Shown: positions 37,770 through 47,900 of the stretch, one piece after another | Layout of the letters: each line of letters opens with the position of its first letter | Numbering within the stretch: position 1 is the first letter of the stretch | Source: Tetrapisispora phaffii CBS 4417 | Taxonomy: Eukaryota; Ascomycota; Saccharomycetes; Saccharomycetales; Saccharomycetaceae | Reading direction: 5' to 3' | NCBI RefSeq assembly: GCF_000236905.1 | Contig: NC_016527.1 | Coordinates: 1-64,000, forward strand | DNA length: 64,000 bases | Notes under the pieces: model-generated | Database searches by the model: none | What the model was told of the DNA's origin: nothing | Seen by the model: only the letters and a program-made list of their open reading frames with translations | Program-made: the position numbers and the translations under genes

Positions 37770-38589
37770 TGTGGAGAAACAGCTTATGTTGGCCAGTACC
37801 AACATCTAAGTTTGTGGAGTAACAAGCTTATGTTGGGTAGTTCCAACATCTAAGTTAGTGTCATTAGCCACTTCAGTTGCTCTAGTATAGTCCATCTTCT
37901 TTATAGTTAAATAATCGATTGATCTTTTATTAGTGTAATTAAACTATTCTATATAGAGTTAGATGCCCTCCTTATATATGAGTTAATCTGACAGTTGAAT
38001 GAACATGTGTACGTGTTCATTCATCCTCCTAGGCTCTTTAGTGCTGTATTGTACATCTGTGTTTATCACGTAGCCATTTACATTGTAGTGAGAAATTTTC
38101 ACCTACCACTTGAAAGATTGTTCTAGACCTTCTTTCCATTAGTAAGTGATCTATTAGTTCTGGACTCAAAGTGTCATAAACTCTTAGTTCTGTCACATAC
38201 ACTACAATAATTCTGACAAAGTTAGTGTCGTTAGGCATGTTAGTTGCTCTAGCATAGTCCATCTTCTTAATAGTTAAATAATCGATTGGTCCTTTTATTA
38301 ATATATTTAATACAAATCCATGTAGAATTTAGATGTCCTCCTTATATATGAGTTTATCTTATAGTTGAATGAACACTTGTACGTATTCATTTATTTCCTA
38401 AGATCTTTAGTACTGTATTGCACATCTGTATTTATCACGCAGCCGTGTATATTGTAGTGAAAAGATTTCATCTGTCCTTTGGAAGATTGTTTTAGAACTT
38501 TCTATCCAATTAGTACGTGACAAGTTGTTTCCGAACTTCAAGTGTCATAAACACTTATTTCAGTCACATACACTAGAATAATTCTGGCA
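37770..38589 (-). mobile_element. Older solo LTR (409 bp), interrupted by a younger LTR
   Basis: The two parts, 37770-37812 and 38224-38589, together make a 409-bp LTR of the same family as 2477-2883, with termini TGTGGAG...TTCTGGCA on the top strand. A perfect 5-bp target duplication, ATAAC, flanks the whole (37765-37769 and 38590-38594). On the minus strand it keeps the in-LTR ATG frame (MDYARATNMPNDTN), then a one-base deletion near the end shifts it, consistent with greater age. It lies just upstream of the tRNA gene. Confidence 0.9.
37813..38218 (-). mobile_element. Younger solo LTR (406 bp) nested inside the older one
   Basis: Termini are TGTGGAG...TTCTGACA on the top strand. It is flanked by a perfect 5-bp duplication, AAGTT, at 37808-37812 and 38219-38223, which is part of the older LTR's own sequence, so the order of insertion is certain. 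On the minus strand an ATG near its 3' end opens MDYTRATEVANDTNLDVG, homologous to the frame in the other copies. No internal retrotransposon sequence remains. Confidence 0.92.
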
Positions 38590-40338
38590 ATAACTTTGTC
38601 ATGTTTCAGATTTTATAACTTTTTCCGAAGTCAGGATCTCCTTACCTGCAAAAGTTATTTACTTGTTGTTAAGGTTTCTTCATAGGATTATGTCCTTGTT
38701 TCAATTAGTGGCATGACTCGACTTGTTATTTTTACACAATATTGTAATATGGGTACTACAATAAACAACATTATGACGGCAATGCAATATAATAGATAGA
38801 CAGAGATAATACGGATTATTATATTATGGCAGATGGGAAGCGCAGGATCGGATCTTTGATTATTCATTTTATATTCAACAAAGCTTGATTCTCTTTGTCT
38901 GTATATTATATATAATAGATACTTGCATGATTATTTCAAATCCTAGATGTATAAATAGGTCGTCTATTTATACGTTTACTTGTTTTATTGGTTATGTGAA
39001 GTATTCGTGATAACAATTACTAATCATAATTAGCCATTCAACTTCCTGGAACTTTATATTACCACATTTTTGGTAATAGTTGTTGAGTATATTAGTCTTA
39101 GAATTATAGAATCCAGTCTCTAGGCAATCGGGGACCTAACAGGTTGGAGACCCAGTGGCAGGTTACGCAATATGCCCTAACTAACAACTATTGGTATAAG
39201 ATGTCGATTCTATAGTCAGGAAATCTACCTCAACCTAAACCGTAGTTGTTGGCATGTCATTATAGTAATTTAACGATAACGAGCCCACAGAAAAAACCTC
39301 ATCGAAAGCATGTCGAACACCAAAAGCATAAATAGTCGCCTAATTCATACTACAAAATCATGTCAATTTCTACAAGTTAGATATTCATATTATTATATAA
39401 ACAAAAAGAGGGAGCAAAGATCCAAAAGCTTAATTGATTCTATAATATCAAGATAATAAAACATAGATTAAAATAAGACATCCCAAGTACTTATACCTAA
39501 TATTGATAAATTATCCAAGCACTCGTCAACAAGCCTTAGTTTATATCCTGGCATAGGAACCCCGTATTGCAACGTAACATTAAAACAATGCACGCTTGTT
39601 TTTATTCCAAAACAGTCTTCATATAAATAATTCAAATACTAAAAAGGAAACCCAGCGATAAACCTAGGCTAACACATAGACAACAGCTAGATATATCCTT
39701 CGTACCATCTATCTATAAATAGTAGGAACAATATACATGTAACCTGTTGAACCGTGGTAGGACCTGAAGGTTTTATCAGAATGCTAGAATTACTTATGAG
39801 CTTACAAGGTTATCAACAGAAGAGGACAACAGGTACTGAACACAACCATCCAGCAACTAGAGGGTTTAGGTTGATTCTTTGAAGCTTTCAACGTTAGTTA
39901 CCACCGCCTACATCAACTGTTGAACGGACTCCGTGTTCTGTTTTTCCTTCAGGCAGAGGGGCTAGGAAGGAGTTAAAGGAGGGAACCGCCCTCGCACCGC
40001 GAAGAACCGTGTCGCGAGCCTAGAGGTTAGGCAGAATAATGGAACTGGACAGTTTATCTCTCTCGCAGGTTTTATGGGGAAGTTCCATTTGGTTTAACTG
40101 CTGGAAATATGCAGGTATTGTTGGTGTTTCATTAAAATTCCCAACGTCTAAATGAATGATTTTTAAATTACAACAAAGGAATGAAAAACCTATCAAATGC
40201 ATTTCAGATCTGTGGTTTTCATTTAAGAACAGTGTATATTAGGACCTCAGTTATTTTTGTTATGAGGTCTCTTGTATCTTTCCTCTCACTTCTCTGCGCC
40301 TCGAACAGAACTTTATATCTTTATTGTCCCTTTGATAT
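38590..40338. other. Long intergenic zone after the LTRs; possible degenerate LTR-like patch
   Basis: No convincing gene. Within 38720-39080 the words GGGAAGCGCAGGATCGGATC and a TATA-like GTATAAATAG resemble parts of Ty1-type LTRs, but I found no terminal repeats or target duplication. A perfect 10-bp stem with a 5-nt loop lies at 38949-38973. The last 400 bp turn GC-rich around 39940-40030 and should contain the promoter of the mannosyltransferase gene. Confidence 0.35.
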
Positions 40339-42828
40339 ATGCGAGTGTCTATTATTAGGATCTTGAAGAGCAGGAAAGGTATCAGGACTAGTTTTAAGCT
40401 GCTGGGTCTGCTTGTCGTGCTTCTAATCATCGTCGGTATTAGCCACCATGATAAGTCATCGGCTGAACTTTTAAAAAATATAGACTTTTTCACCTTCACA
40501 ATTGGTAATAACTTGTTTGAGGCTGGTCATTTTAAGTATTTTGCAAACAATAAAGATTGGAATCCACATTATGAAGATTATTTCCCGGAGTTAAGGCAAT
40601 CTATTGCTGAAAAGCAATTCCTATCTAGTTCTGAAAATATTAATGAATTCAATGAAGATCCAATTTCTCCGTTTGATAGCATTCCTGATTATGATAATTA
40701 TATCCATGATCAAGCAGAAAAATCGTCGTCATTTAGATCTCTGTTCTCAGGTAGTTATTTCAGAGATTTAGATGCATTCACAAAGTGTCAATTTTATTTC
40801 AATAATCTATACCAGACAAAACCAGATTGGAATAATGATGTTCACGAACATGGGTTGGTTTTAAATACTATTCGTGTAGATAAGCAAGGACAGAAGAAAG
40901 AAGTGAAAGTTGATGAAAAGACAAAAATGACAATGAGGAAGAAAGATCTAAATTTAGTCAATGAAAGATTGAGAATATATGATTTCTGTTTCATTAAGAA
41001 CAAATTTGATATCACTAAGATGTTCGGATCTATAGAACATAATCCTGTTGTTTCCATACTTGAGTCGCAGTTAGGAAGGAAGAGCGATAGAAACAAGATT
41101 AATCCCCTCGAATTCCAACAAAGGATGTTTCCTTATTTACAAAAATTCGAATCTGCAAAGGATTTTAATAAAATTATGCCAAGATACTCAAGAGGTGATG
41201 GTGTTTGGTACGAAAAGGGCTCGTTCCCGACTGCATTTACGTCCTTTAGTACCTACTCTGATTACGAAAGTAACCCATCGGAAACCGCATTCGTGGATTT
41301 CACTTATGATGTGAAAAAATCTATTTGGACTAACTGGAACTCCATCTCAGATTTGATTCCTAGTTGGAAAAGAGGTATCATCATCTCAATGAGTGACCAT
41401 CAACTGGTTACTGCTTTGAAATGGCTTGCGGCCGCTAGACATGCTAAAGTTACGCTACCGATCTTCTTTATGTTTAAAAATGATGATGTCTCGAAAGAAA
41501 CAATGCATAAGTTGCACCGTGTAGCAAGATCTTATGATGTGGATATTCCAAATTCTAAGAATTATCCAAAGTTGGATATTTGGTTTATCGATTTGAAACC
41601 TTCTATCGAGACTTCAAAAGTGAACGAATTTACAAAATATAAGAACAAATGGTTAGCTTTGCTATTGAACCCACTTAAAGAAGTCTTGTTCCTTGACACA
41701 GATACTGTCAATTACATGGATCCAAACTTTTACTTTGAAACAGAACAATTTAAAAACACAGGAACATTATTTTTTAGAGATAGATTCTTAAATATAGGTA
41801 AATCAGAAGTTTGTTCGCAGATTTCTGAAACACTTTCTCCAAATTTTCAAGAATCATTTTATTTTGGTAAGTTACCTTTATTCGACAATAATTACATTCT
41901 CAAAAACCTCACAGAGACAGACTTAACTACAGAGGAACTTGTATTTAAAAGCTATTTTGATAATAACATCCAACACGAACTAGAGAGTGGGTTAATGGCA
42001 CTTGACAAAGAAAATCATATCATTCCGTTGCTGATATCAAGAAATTTGAACTTATATAAACCTTTCGCAGGGTGTTCTCATGGTGATAAAGAATTTTTTT
42101 GGCTCGGTTTTGTAGCATCGGGTGCACCATTCTCAATCTATCCTGTAAGAGCAGGCACAGTTGGAGAAGTTCTTACTGAAACGGACACTAGAGAACGTGT
42201 GCAAAAAAGAATCTGCAATCTTCAACTTGTTCATTTTGCTGAGGATAAAAGCATCTTATGGATGAATGGTGGAGCAAACAATTGTAAATTTCCTGGTTTT
42301 GCAGCTGCTGATTGGCAAAACCCTAAATTGAAAGGATACATTTCCAAGTTCGAATCTTTTGAGTCATTTAGGGATTATTATGAGTATCTTCCAATAAAAA
42401 CAGATTATGGAATTATTGCTGATGGCACTATGAGATCATCATGGGATAAGAAATTCAATCATTGTAAAAATATAAATTGGTGTGCTGTATATGTTAAAAC
42501 GTCCAACAAATTGAATTTTGAGGAAGATGAAGTCCATGGTGAATTATTTCGCCTAGATCCAGAAGTGAAACGGACAGTAGATGATTTGAATTTTGTCTGG
42601 GCTACTTTTAACGTCACTCAAGTTATTACTGATCAAGATATTAAGTCAATAAAGAAAGCGGCAAGAGAATTATCTGGATTGGATAAGGCTTTAAAAGAAG
42701 AAGCTGAAAAGAAAGCTAAGGAAGAAGCTGAAAAGAAAGCTAAGGAAGAAGCTGAAAAGAAAGCTGAAAAAGAAGCTGAAAAGAAAGCTAAGGCAGCAGC
42801 TGAAAAGAAAGCTGAAGAAGAGAATTAA
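40339..42828 (+). CDS. Alpha-1,3-mannosyltransferase family protein (MNN1/MNT family, GT71) with a charged repeat tail
   Basis: 829 residues, type II Golgi topology: basic N-terminus, signal anchor at about 20-36 (LLGLLVVLLIIVGIS), then a large lumenal domain. The catalytic region resembles Mnn1/Mnt2/Mnt3: NKWLALLLNPLKEVLFLDTD with the DxD motif at about 452-454, and the C-terminal half with HFAEDKSILWMNGGANNCKF and GFAAADWQ. These enzymes add terminal alpha-1,3-mannose to N- and O-glycans. The C-terminal 43 residues (787-829) are a repeat of EEAEKKAK-type units encoded by near-identical 24-bp repeats, a feature I do not associate with Mnn1 (S. cerevisiae Mnn4 has a Lys/Glu tail). Which family member it is cannot be decided here. 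Confidence 0.85.
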   Translation: MRVSIIRILKSRKGIRTSFKLLGLLVVLLIIVGISHHDKSSAELLKNIDFFTFTIGNNLFEAGHFKYFANNKDWNPHYEDYFPELRQSIAEKQFLSSSENINEFNEDPISPFDSIPDYDNYIHDQAEKSSSFRSLFSGSYFRDLDAFTKCQFYFNNLYQTKPDWNNDVHEHGLVLNTIRVDKQGQKKEVKVDEKTKMTMRKKDLNLVNERLRIYDFCFIKNKFDITKMFGSIEHNPVVSILESQLGRKSDRNKINPLEFQQRMFPYLQKFESAKDFNKIMPRYSRGDGVWYEKGSFPTAFTSFSTYSDYESNPSETAFVDFTYDVKKSIWTNWNSISDLIPSWKRGIIISMSDHQLVTALKWLAAARHAKVTLPIFFMFKNDDVSKETMHKLHRVARSYDVDIPNSKNYPKLDIWFIDLKPSIETSKVNEFTKYKNKWLALLLNPLKEVLFLDTDTVNYMDPNFYFETEQFKNTGTLFFRDRFLNIGKSEVCSQISETLSPNFQESFYFGKLPLFDNNYILKNLTETDLTTEELVFKSYFDNNIQHELESGLMALDKENHIIPLLISRNLNLYKPFAGCSHGDKEFFWLGFVASGAPFSIYPVRAGTVGEVLTETDTRERVQKRICNLQLVHFAEDKSILWMNGGANNCKFPGFAAADWQNPKLKGYISKFESFESFRDYYEYLPIKTDYGIIADGTMRSSWDKKFNHCKNINWCAVYVKTSNKLNFEEDEVHGELFRLDPEVKRTVDDLNFVWATFNVTQVITDQDIKSIKKAARELSGLDKALKEEAEKKAKEEAEKKAKEEAEKKAEKEAEKKAKAAAEKKAEEEN
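42697..42826 (+). repeat. Coding minisatellite, 24-bp units encoding EEAEKKAK
   Basis: Near-identical copies start at 42697, 42721 and 42745, then decay toward the stop. In-frame 24-bp units permit length change without frameshift. Confidence 0.85.
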
Positions 42829-43950
42829 AAGTAACCTTAAAAGGAGGTTGACAATGAGAGATAAGTACTCAACTAATTGAAAAATTATCTTATTCTAAAA
42901 GCTATTGTCGAAAATATGGTTAATTAAACTTCGAGTTGTAAAAAAATTAGCAACCTTCCCATCACATGCTTATATCCTCACATGATCATGCTCTATTATG
43001 ATATTGGATTTGGTTTCTTTGAGAGGTAATAATTAATTGTAGTAATGATTAATAAAATAGGAATGCTTAATATAATCCTAAACTTATTTTTTATTGATAA
43101 ATCCTGTAACTTATAATTATTAGTAACATTAAATTATTGGACGTGTCATTACTTATGGGACGCTTTTAGTTAATTCCTGGTATATTGTTTCCAGGATAGA
43201 TAACACAGAAAGTACAATTTTTATGCATATTGATATGCATATTTCTATCTTCATTGTCCGCATATATTTGTAATACCATATAGGATCTAATATTTTCGGC
43301 ATTAACCGCATCTAAAATAATCTTATTGTGCAGCTTGAAAGCTTCTCTTCAAACATTAGTTAACTTATGTTACTCATGAAAGAATCTGGAATAGTTACCT
43401 TTAAAGGATTGTAGAGGTTGAGGAAACCAAGATTGCTTGAGAATGCATAGATAGCTAGTAACTTTACAAAATCAATTCACACTTATATTATTTTATTCAT
43501 ATAGTAACATTGTACTATTTTGATTAGAATCAGGATAGCCTTTTTGTTTGTAAACTTCATGCAGGTTCACAAAGCAATTCCCAGTTTTCTAATGTGGCCA
43601 AACATGGTAACCAAACTAAAAGCTTAACAGTAGTGATTATGCATATCCTTATACCCACTTTTACTTTTTTATATTATTTTTTTCATATTCAAGATCTTAG
43701 TTTTTCAGTCTTTTCACATCGATGAGATGCCTATATCATCGATCGAAAAATATCAAATTCTAAAAGTAATGCTGATATTTTGATAATAACAGAACACTTA
43801 CATTAGAATAAAAGGGTGGTGGAAGATCAGGATATGACTTAATCGTGTCCAGATCTTCTAAGAGGAAATTAAAACTAAACAGAACCGTCCCGTTGCTAAT
43901 AAAGAAGCTATTACTTAGATCTAACAGGCGAGAATATATAAGTTAAAAAA
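42829..43950. other. Intergenic region between the mannosyltransferase and the HAD phosphatase
   Basis: 1.1 kb of AT-rich sequence. No ORF, RNA gene or repeat of note was found. Confidence 0.35.
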
Positions 43951-44490
43951 ATGACTGTTGTATATCCTGATGTGGCTGCTTTCGATCTCGATTACACGGT
44001 ATGGCCTTGTTACTGTGACACACATTTATATCCACCATTTAAACCTGTGGAAAATCCCAATGGTGAAGTATATGAGCTAATCGATAGCATGGGCTATTCA
44101 GTAAAATTTTTTAAGGACATACCTTTATTGTTCAGAGATTTGAAAGATAATGGCGTTAAGATTGTTGCGGCATCAAGGACATGGGCACCAGAAATAGCTC
44201 AAGAGCTTTTGAAAGGGTTTAGGATTGAATATGATGGCAAAGTCCAATCTATGTATGATTTTTTTGATGCTGCTGCATGGGGAGATAGAAGCAAAGTGGG
44301 ACATATAACCGAGAATGTCAAACAGATATATAATCATGATAATATTAAAAACTTGAAAATATGTTTATTTGATGACGAGAGTAGAAATAAAGATGTGGAA
44401 CGCCACGGTATCAAGTTCGTTTATATTAGAAATACGGAGACTGGTCCAACCTGGAAATTATACCAAGATTACTTGAATGGTAAAATATAA
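43951..44490 (+). CDS. HAD-family magnesium-dependent phosphatase (MDP-1 type, YER134C-like)
   Basis: 179 residues (178 in S. cerevisiae YER134C). HAD motif I is FDLDYTVWP with nucleophile Asp and acid/base Asp, motif II is AASRTWAPEIA, and motif III/IV is FDDESRNKDVE. There is no large cap domain, as in the MDP-1 group, which dephosphorylates protein tyrosine or sugar/phosphorylated metabolites in vitro; the cellular substrate is unsettled. Complete, with an A-rich leader just before ATG. Neighbourhood with GLC7 and PMD1/MDS3 matches YER134C-YER132C. Confidence 0.93.
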   Translation: MTVVYPDVAAFDLDYTVWPCYCDTHLYPPFKPVENPNGEVYELIDSMGYSVKFFKDIPLLFRDLKDNGVKIVAASRTWAPEIAQELLKGFRIEYDGKVQSMYDFFDAAAWGDRSKVGHITENVKQIYNHDNIKNLKICLFDDESRNKDVERHGIKFVYIRNTETGPTWKLYQDYLNGKI

Positions 44491-44740
44491 TATATATAGT
44501 TTAATTAGTATCAATAATAAATATTAATATTGGATTTCTAAAAAGTTTTGAGCATTATTTCTAAGTTAAAAAATAATACAATTAATATTTATTTTTAAAG
44601 GTGTCGATTAGGGCCCTATTACTTCACAATAAATTCTTTACCAAACAAATCATAAATTTTTTTGACTTTAAGATGTAAATAAATAAATTATATATTTGAT
44701 TGTATTTTATTTCATCTACGTATATAAATAACTACAACTA

Positions 44741-45343
44741 TTAAACTACTGAGGTAACTTCAAAAAATCTCTTTAAATAGAAGATTTGAAATAATGCATT
44801 AAAAATGACAAAAACCAATTGAAAGATTGACCACCATTTGACTCTCTCGTTTGTCGATTCAGCAGTGTTTCTATGTGTCCTTTCTCTTAGAATCAAGTAT
44901 TCTTGTTCATTTCTGACTTCATGAACTAATTTCATCAAAGCGTTTACTGACCCTTCTAGAGTATCAGTGTCATCACCGTCAGCATCAACGTATTTAGTAC
45001 CGTGTACATTAAAAGTGACATCTTTGGTAGTGATACCACTGGCTTCATTCGAGAAGCAGAATTCATAAGTACCAGATTTCATAGCAGTGATGGATTCATC
45101 GCCGTGAGTCACGTCTCTAACAGATTTCAGAATCTCATTTTTCGTGCTACCATACATAATCAAATCGCCGGTTAGCTGAGCACTTGATTCTGGAAATCTA
45201 TCACCAAATTGAAACGAGATACCTAAAATATCACCTTTATGTAACGTTTCAATGAAACATCTCTTACCATATGCAGGAAGCAAAACGTTGTGTGCAGTCA
45301 CCGAAATAACCAACAGTAACAACTGTAGAAGATTGAACAACAT
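44741..45343 (-). CDS. EMP24: p24-family cargo receptor of COPII vesicles
   Basis: 200 residues (203 in S. cerevisiae Emp24, YGL200C). Signal peptide (MLFNLLQLLLLVISVTAHN), GOLD domain beginning NVLLPAYGKRCF with the two family cysteines (RCF, FCFSN), a coiled-coil region with RERTHRNTAESTN, one transmembrane helix (WWSIFQLVFVIFNALFQIFYL) and a short tail KRFFEVTSVV carrying the FF and terminal VV transport signals. Emp24 sorts GPI-anchored and other cargo from ER to Golgi. The strong match of both termini makes this Emp24 rather than another p24 member. Confidence 0.96.
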   Translation of the reverse strand: MLFNLLQLLLLVISVTAHNVLLPAYGKRCFIETLHKGDILGISFQFGDRFPESSAQLTGDLIMYGSTKNEILKSVRDVTHGDESITAMKSGTYEFCFSNEASGITTKDVTFNVHGTKYVDADGDDTDTLEGSVNALMKLVHEVRNEQEYLILRERTHRNTAESTNERVKWWSIFQLVFVIFNALFQIFYLKRFFEVTSVV

Positions 45344-45964
45344 CTCGATTGTAATTCTGTAAAAGGTAGACTCCTAATTATCTCTATAGGTGTCAAATAA
45401 GTGTTCCACTTAATCATAAAATCATTGAAACTAAGAATTGATCTTAAATAATATACACTTATATATGTATATAAGTGTATATTTTCGTATATTTTATTTA
45501 TTTTACGCATAGAAAATAGAGATGAAAAAAACTGAACAGATATCAAAGAGTACATAGAATACCAAATTTAAAGATAAATCGTTTGATATTTGACATCTGA
45601 AGTAATGATCATAATGCAATTCATGTCACTGAATGAGTGTCATGAGATCTTGAAATGCTAAAAAGCTATGGTATTGTTTCTCGATAACTAGGTGTGCACA
45701 ACCAAGCTGAATAATATATTGATATGTTGTCAAGAATCCAAAATCTTGAAAAAAGAACTGCCCTTGATAGTGTGTAGTGAGATAGTAACTACTAATACTA
45801 TTGTAGTTAATGATCATTTGTAATCATTAGGTTCATAATATTTTAATAATTCATTTATTTGATTTTAATTAATAGAATTTAACGTAATAATATGTAATGA
45901 TTGAGTATAATATACATATATATATTTATGATTATTTTTATATCTTTTATCTCGATTCAAAATC
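45344..45964. other. EMP24 promoter and GLC7 3' region
   Basis: 621 bp, AT-rich, with one perfect 34-bp palindrome at 45450-45483. No gene seen. Confidence 0.4.
45450..45483. repeat. Perfect 34-bp palindrome, 16-bp arms
   Basis: The left arm AATATACACTTATATA and right arm TATATAAGTGTATATT are exact reverse complements around a 2-bp centre. It lies about 107 bp upstream of the EMP24 ATG, and could form a cruciform or bind a dimeric factor. Confidence 0.8.
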
Positions 45965-46903
45965 TCATTTCTTTTTTCTTCCTTGTTGTTGTCTTGGCAG
46001 ACTCTTCTGAGCAGGCTTCAAGATTTGGAAAGAACACAATAAACTTTCATCAACACTCATCATTGCACCTGCATTATCGAATTCACCACAGTAATTTGGG
46101 GCACTAAATAGTGTCACTAATTGTCTTTTGCTGAAGAATTCATAACCATCTTCGACGACTTGATGAGCTCTACAAATCAATTCCATATCCTGCTTTTGTA
46201 AAAATCTATTTACTACATCTGGACCAAAAGTGAAAGAAACACCTCTATCGTTTTCACTCCAGCCTACTATATCTTTATCAGGATCACTCCATAACAAATC
46301 ACATAATAAACCAACGTCTGGAATATCAGTTGGTCTCATGACTCTTCTAATCTGCTCCATACTGTTCAAATCTGGAGACAAACCACCATGCATACAAAAA
46401 ATTTTTTCGTCAATAATTGCAGCAATTGGAAGACAATTGAAACAATCTGTGAACGTTTTCCATAGTTTAATATTGTAACGTCTTTTACATTCATCATAAA
46501 ACCCATATATTCTGTTAATAGAAGCACATTCGTGATTGCCTCTTAAAATGAAAAAATTTTCCGGATATTTAATTTTATAAGCTAACAACAAACAAATGGT
46601 CTCCAACGATTGTTTACCACGATCGACATAATCACCTAAAAACAAGTAATTGGACTCAGGAGGAAACCCACCGTATTCGAACAAACGCAGCAAGTCATAG
46701 TATTGACCGTGAATATCACCACAAATCTTAATAGGCGCCTCCAGCTCCAGCAAAATTGGCTGTTTGATAAATATAGATCTAGCCTTTGAACAAAGAAACC
46801 GGATCTCATGTTCCTGCAAATCAACCTGTTGTCCAGGCTTCGAACCTCTAACCTCTAACAAACGATCAATGATATTGTCCACATCAACTGTCTGGTTATC
46901 CAT
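45965..46903 (-). CDS. GLC7: Protein phosphatase 1 catalytic subunit Glc7
   Basis: 312 residues, same length as S. cerevisiae Glc7 (YER133W) and nearly identical through the core. Metallophosphatase motifs: [11 protein letters not shown] (about 62-72), GDYVDRG (90-96), [15 protein letters not shown] (121 on), [15 protein letters not shown]. The C-terminus ends QQQGRKKK (QAGGRKKK in S. cerevisiae). Glc7 with its many targeting subunits controls glycogen metabolism, mitosis, transcription termination and more. The frame is continuous from ATG to stop, whereas the S. cerevisiae gene has an intron. Confidence 0.98.
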   Translation of the reverse strand: MDNQTVDVDNIIDRLLEVRGSKPGQQVDLQEHEIRFLCSKARSIFIKQPILLELEAPIKICGDIHGQYYDLLRLFEYGGFPPESNYLFLGDYVDRGKQSLETICLLLAYKIKYPENFFILRGNHECASINRIYGFYDECKRRYNIKLWKTFTDCFNCLPIAAIIDEKIFCMHGGLSPDLNSMEQIRRVMRPTDIPDVGLLCDLLWSDPDKDIVGWSENDRGVSFTFGPDVVNRFLQKQDMELICRAHQVVEDGYEFFSKRQLVTLFSAPNYCGEFDNAGAMMSVDESLLCSFQILKPAQKSLPRQQQGRKKK

Positions 46904-47431
46904 TTTATGACTGTATTAATATATTACTCGATAGCCTTGTTATTCTATTCTCTTGTATCCAAATATCAGAATGGGGGGGGGAGGGGACGGCCACGGCGAG
47001 AGCACAGAAGAAAATCTTAGTCAGTATACAATTCCTAAAACGAATACAAAATCAACACCAGCTCACTTTCTCTAACACTTCAAACTCAAAAGATTCTAAA
47101 TTAAGTAAAGAAAAATTAAGGAAGAGTATTCTCAATGAAACAAAAAATAGCACACACACACAACACAATATATATACACACTTATGTATATATTGTTTAC
47201 AAAGTATTATCGATCAAACAACTATCACTTGCTACCACCAGAAAATGAAAAACCAAGCCTTTGCAACTAAGTATTACAAGTAAACTTTCTAAAACAATTA
47301 CAATGTGCACATATATATATATATATATGCCATATATAACCAATCAAAAAATAAAAAAAGAAAATTAATTAATCAAAACGACAGAACAAGACCTACAAAA
47401 GAAAACAAAATATAGCAGTTTTTAAATATCG

Positions 47432-47463
47432 ACATCCCATATCTGTATATATATATGGGATGT
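47432..47463. repeat. Inverted repeat, 11-bp arms
   Basis: ACATCCCATAT (47432-47442) pairs with ATATGGGATGT (47453-47463) around a TA-rich loop, at the edge of the GC-rich island. Confidence 0.7.
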
Positions 47464-47900
47464 GTTTATTTGTATGTGGATGCGCGACGGTGCGCGAGTG
47501 CGTTTCTGCATAGTGTGTGGGAGACGGATGATCTTGCGGGCGGGCGGGCGTGCGGGCCCGGCGCAAAATTTTTTCTTGGACGGGGAGGGCGGGGTAACGT
47601 CTGCGTGGCCGCGGGGGGCACACCCCTCCCCCTGGGGGACACCCCGGTCCGGTGGCGAAAAAAGACAAGCGAGGGCAAAAACGAGCGATTTTTGTTGTTT
47701 ATGCGGAGCGTGCTGTGTTGGGGGCCGGGTACGCGTTCGTCAGACGCGATCGTGTGAGTGTGTGTGTTTGCCGCCGTCGTTTTTTTGTTTTTGTGTCATG
47801 CGGCAGGGTCACCCGCCCCCTGTCAATCGTCTCTCTTGCTCTTGTGTGTGTGTGGTTTTGTGGCCGGCGGCTAATATGCATTTTGTAAAATTGCCACTGT
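47455..47900. other. GC-rich island with a G-quadruplex motif
   Basis: 47521-47580 is about 63% GC and 47581-47640 about 80%, against AT-rich surroundings. GGGCGGGCGGGCGTGCGGG (47538-47556) has four G3 tracts with loops of 1, 1 and 5 nt, a textbook quadruplex pattern. A second G-rich cluster follows at 47581-47595. CpG steps are abundant. Probably part of the PMD1-type gene's regulatory region; nothing here looks coding. Confidence 0.7.

Noticed and set aside
38038..38262. 74-codon minus-strand ORF
   Set aside because: It crosses the junction between the older and younger LTRs and is made entirely of LTR sequence.
39079..39200. Possible second tRNA or primer-binding site near GGTTGGAGACCCAGTGGC
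   Set aside because: No B box or cloverleaf could be formed, and the words do not match the initiator-tRNA primer site.
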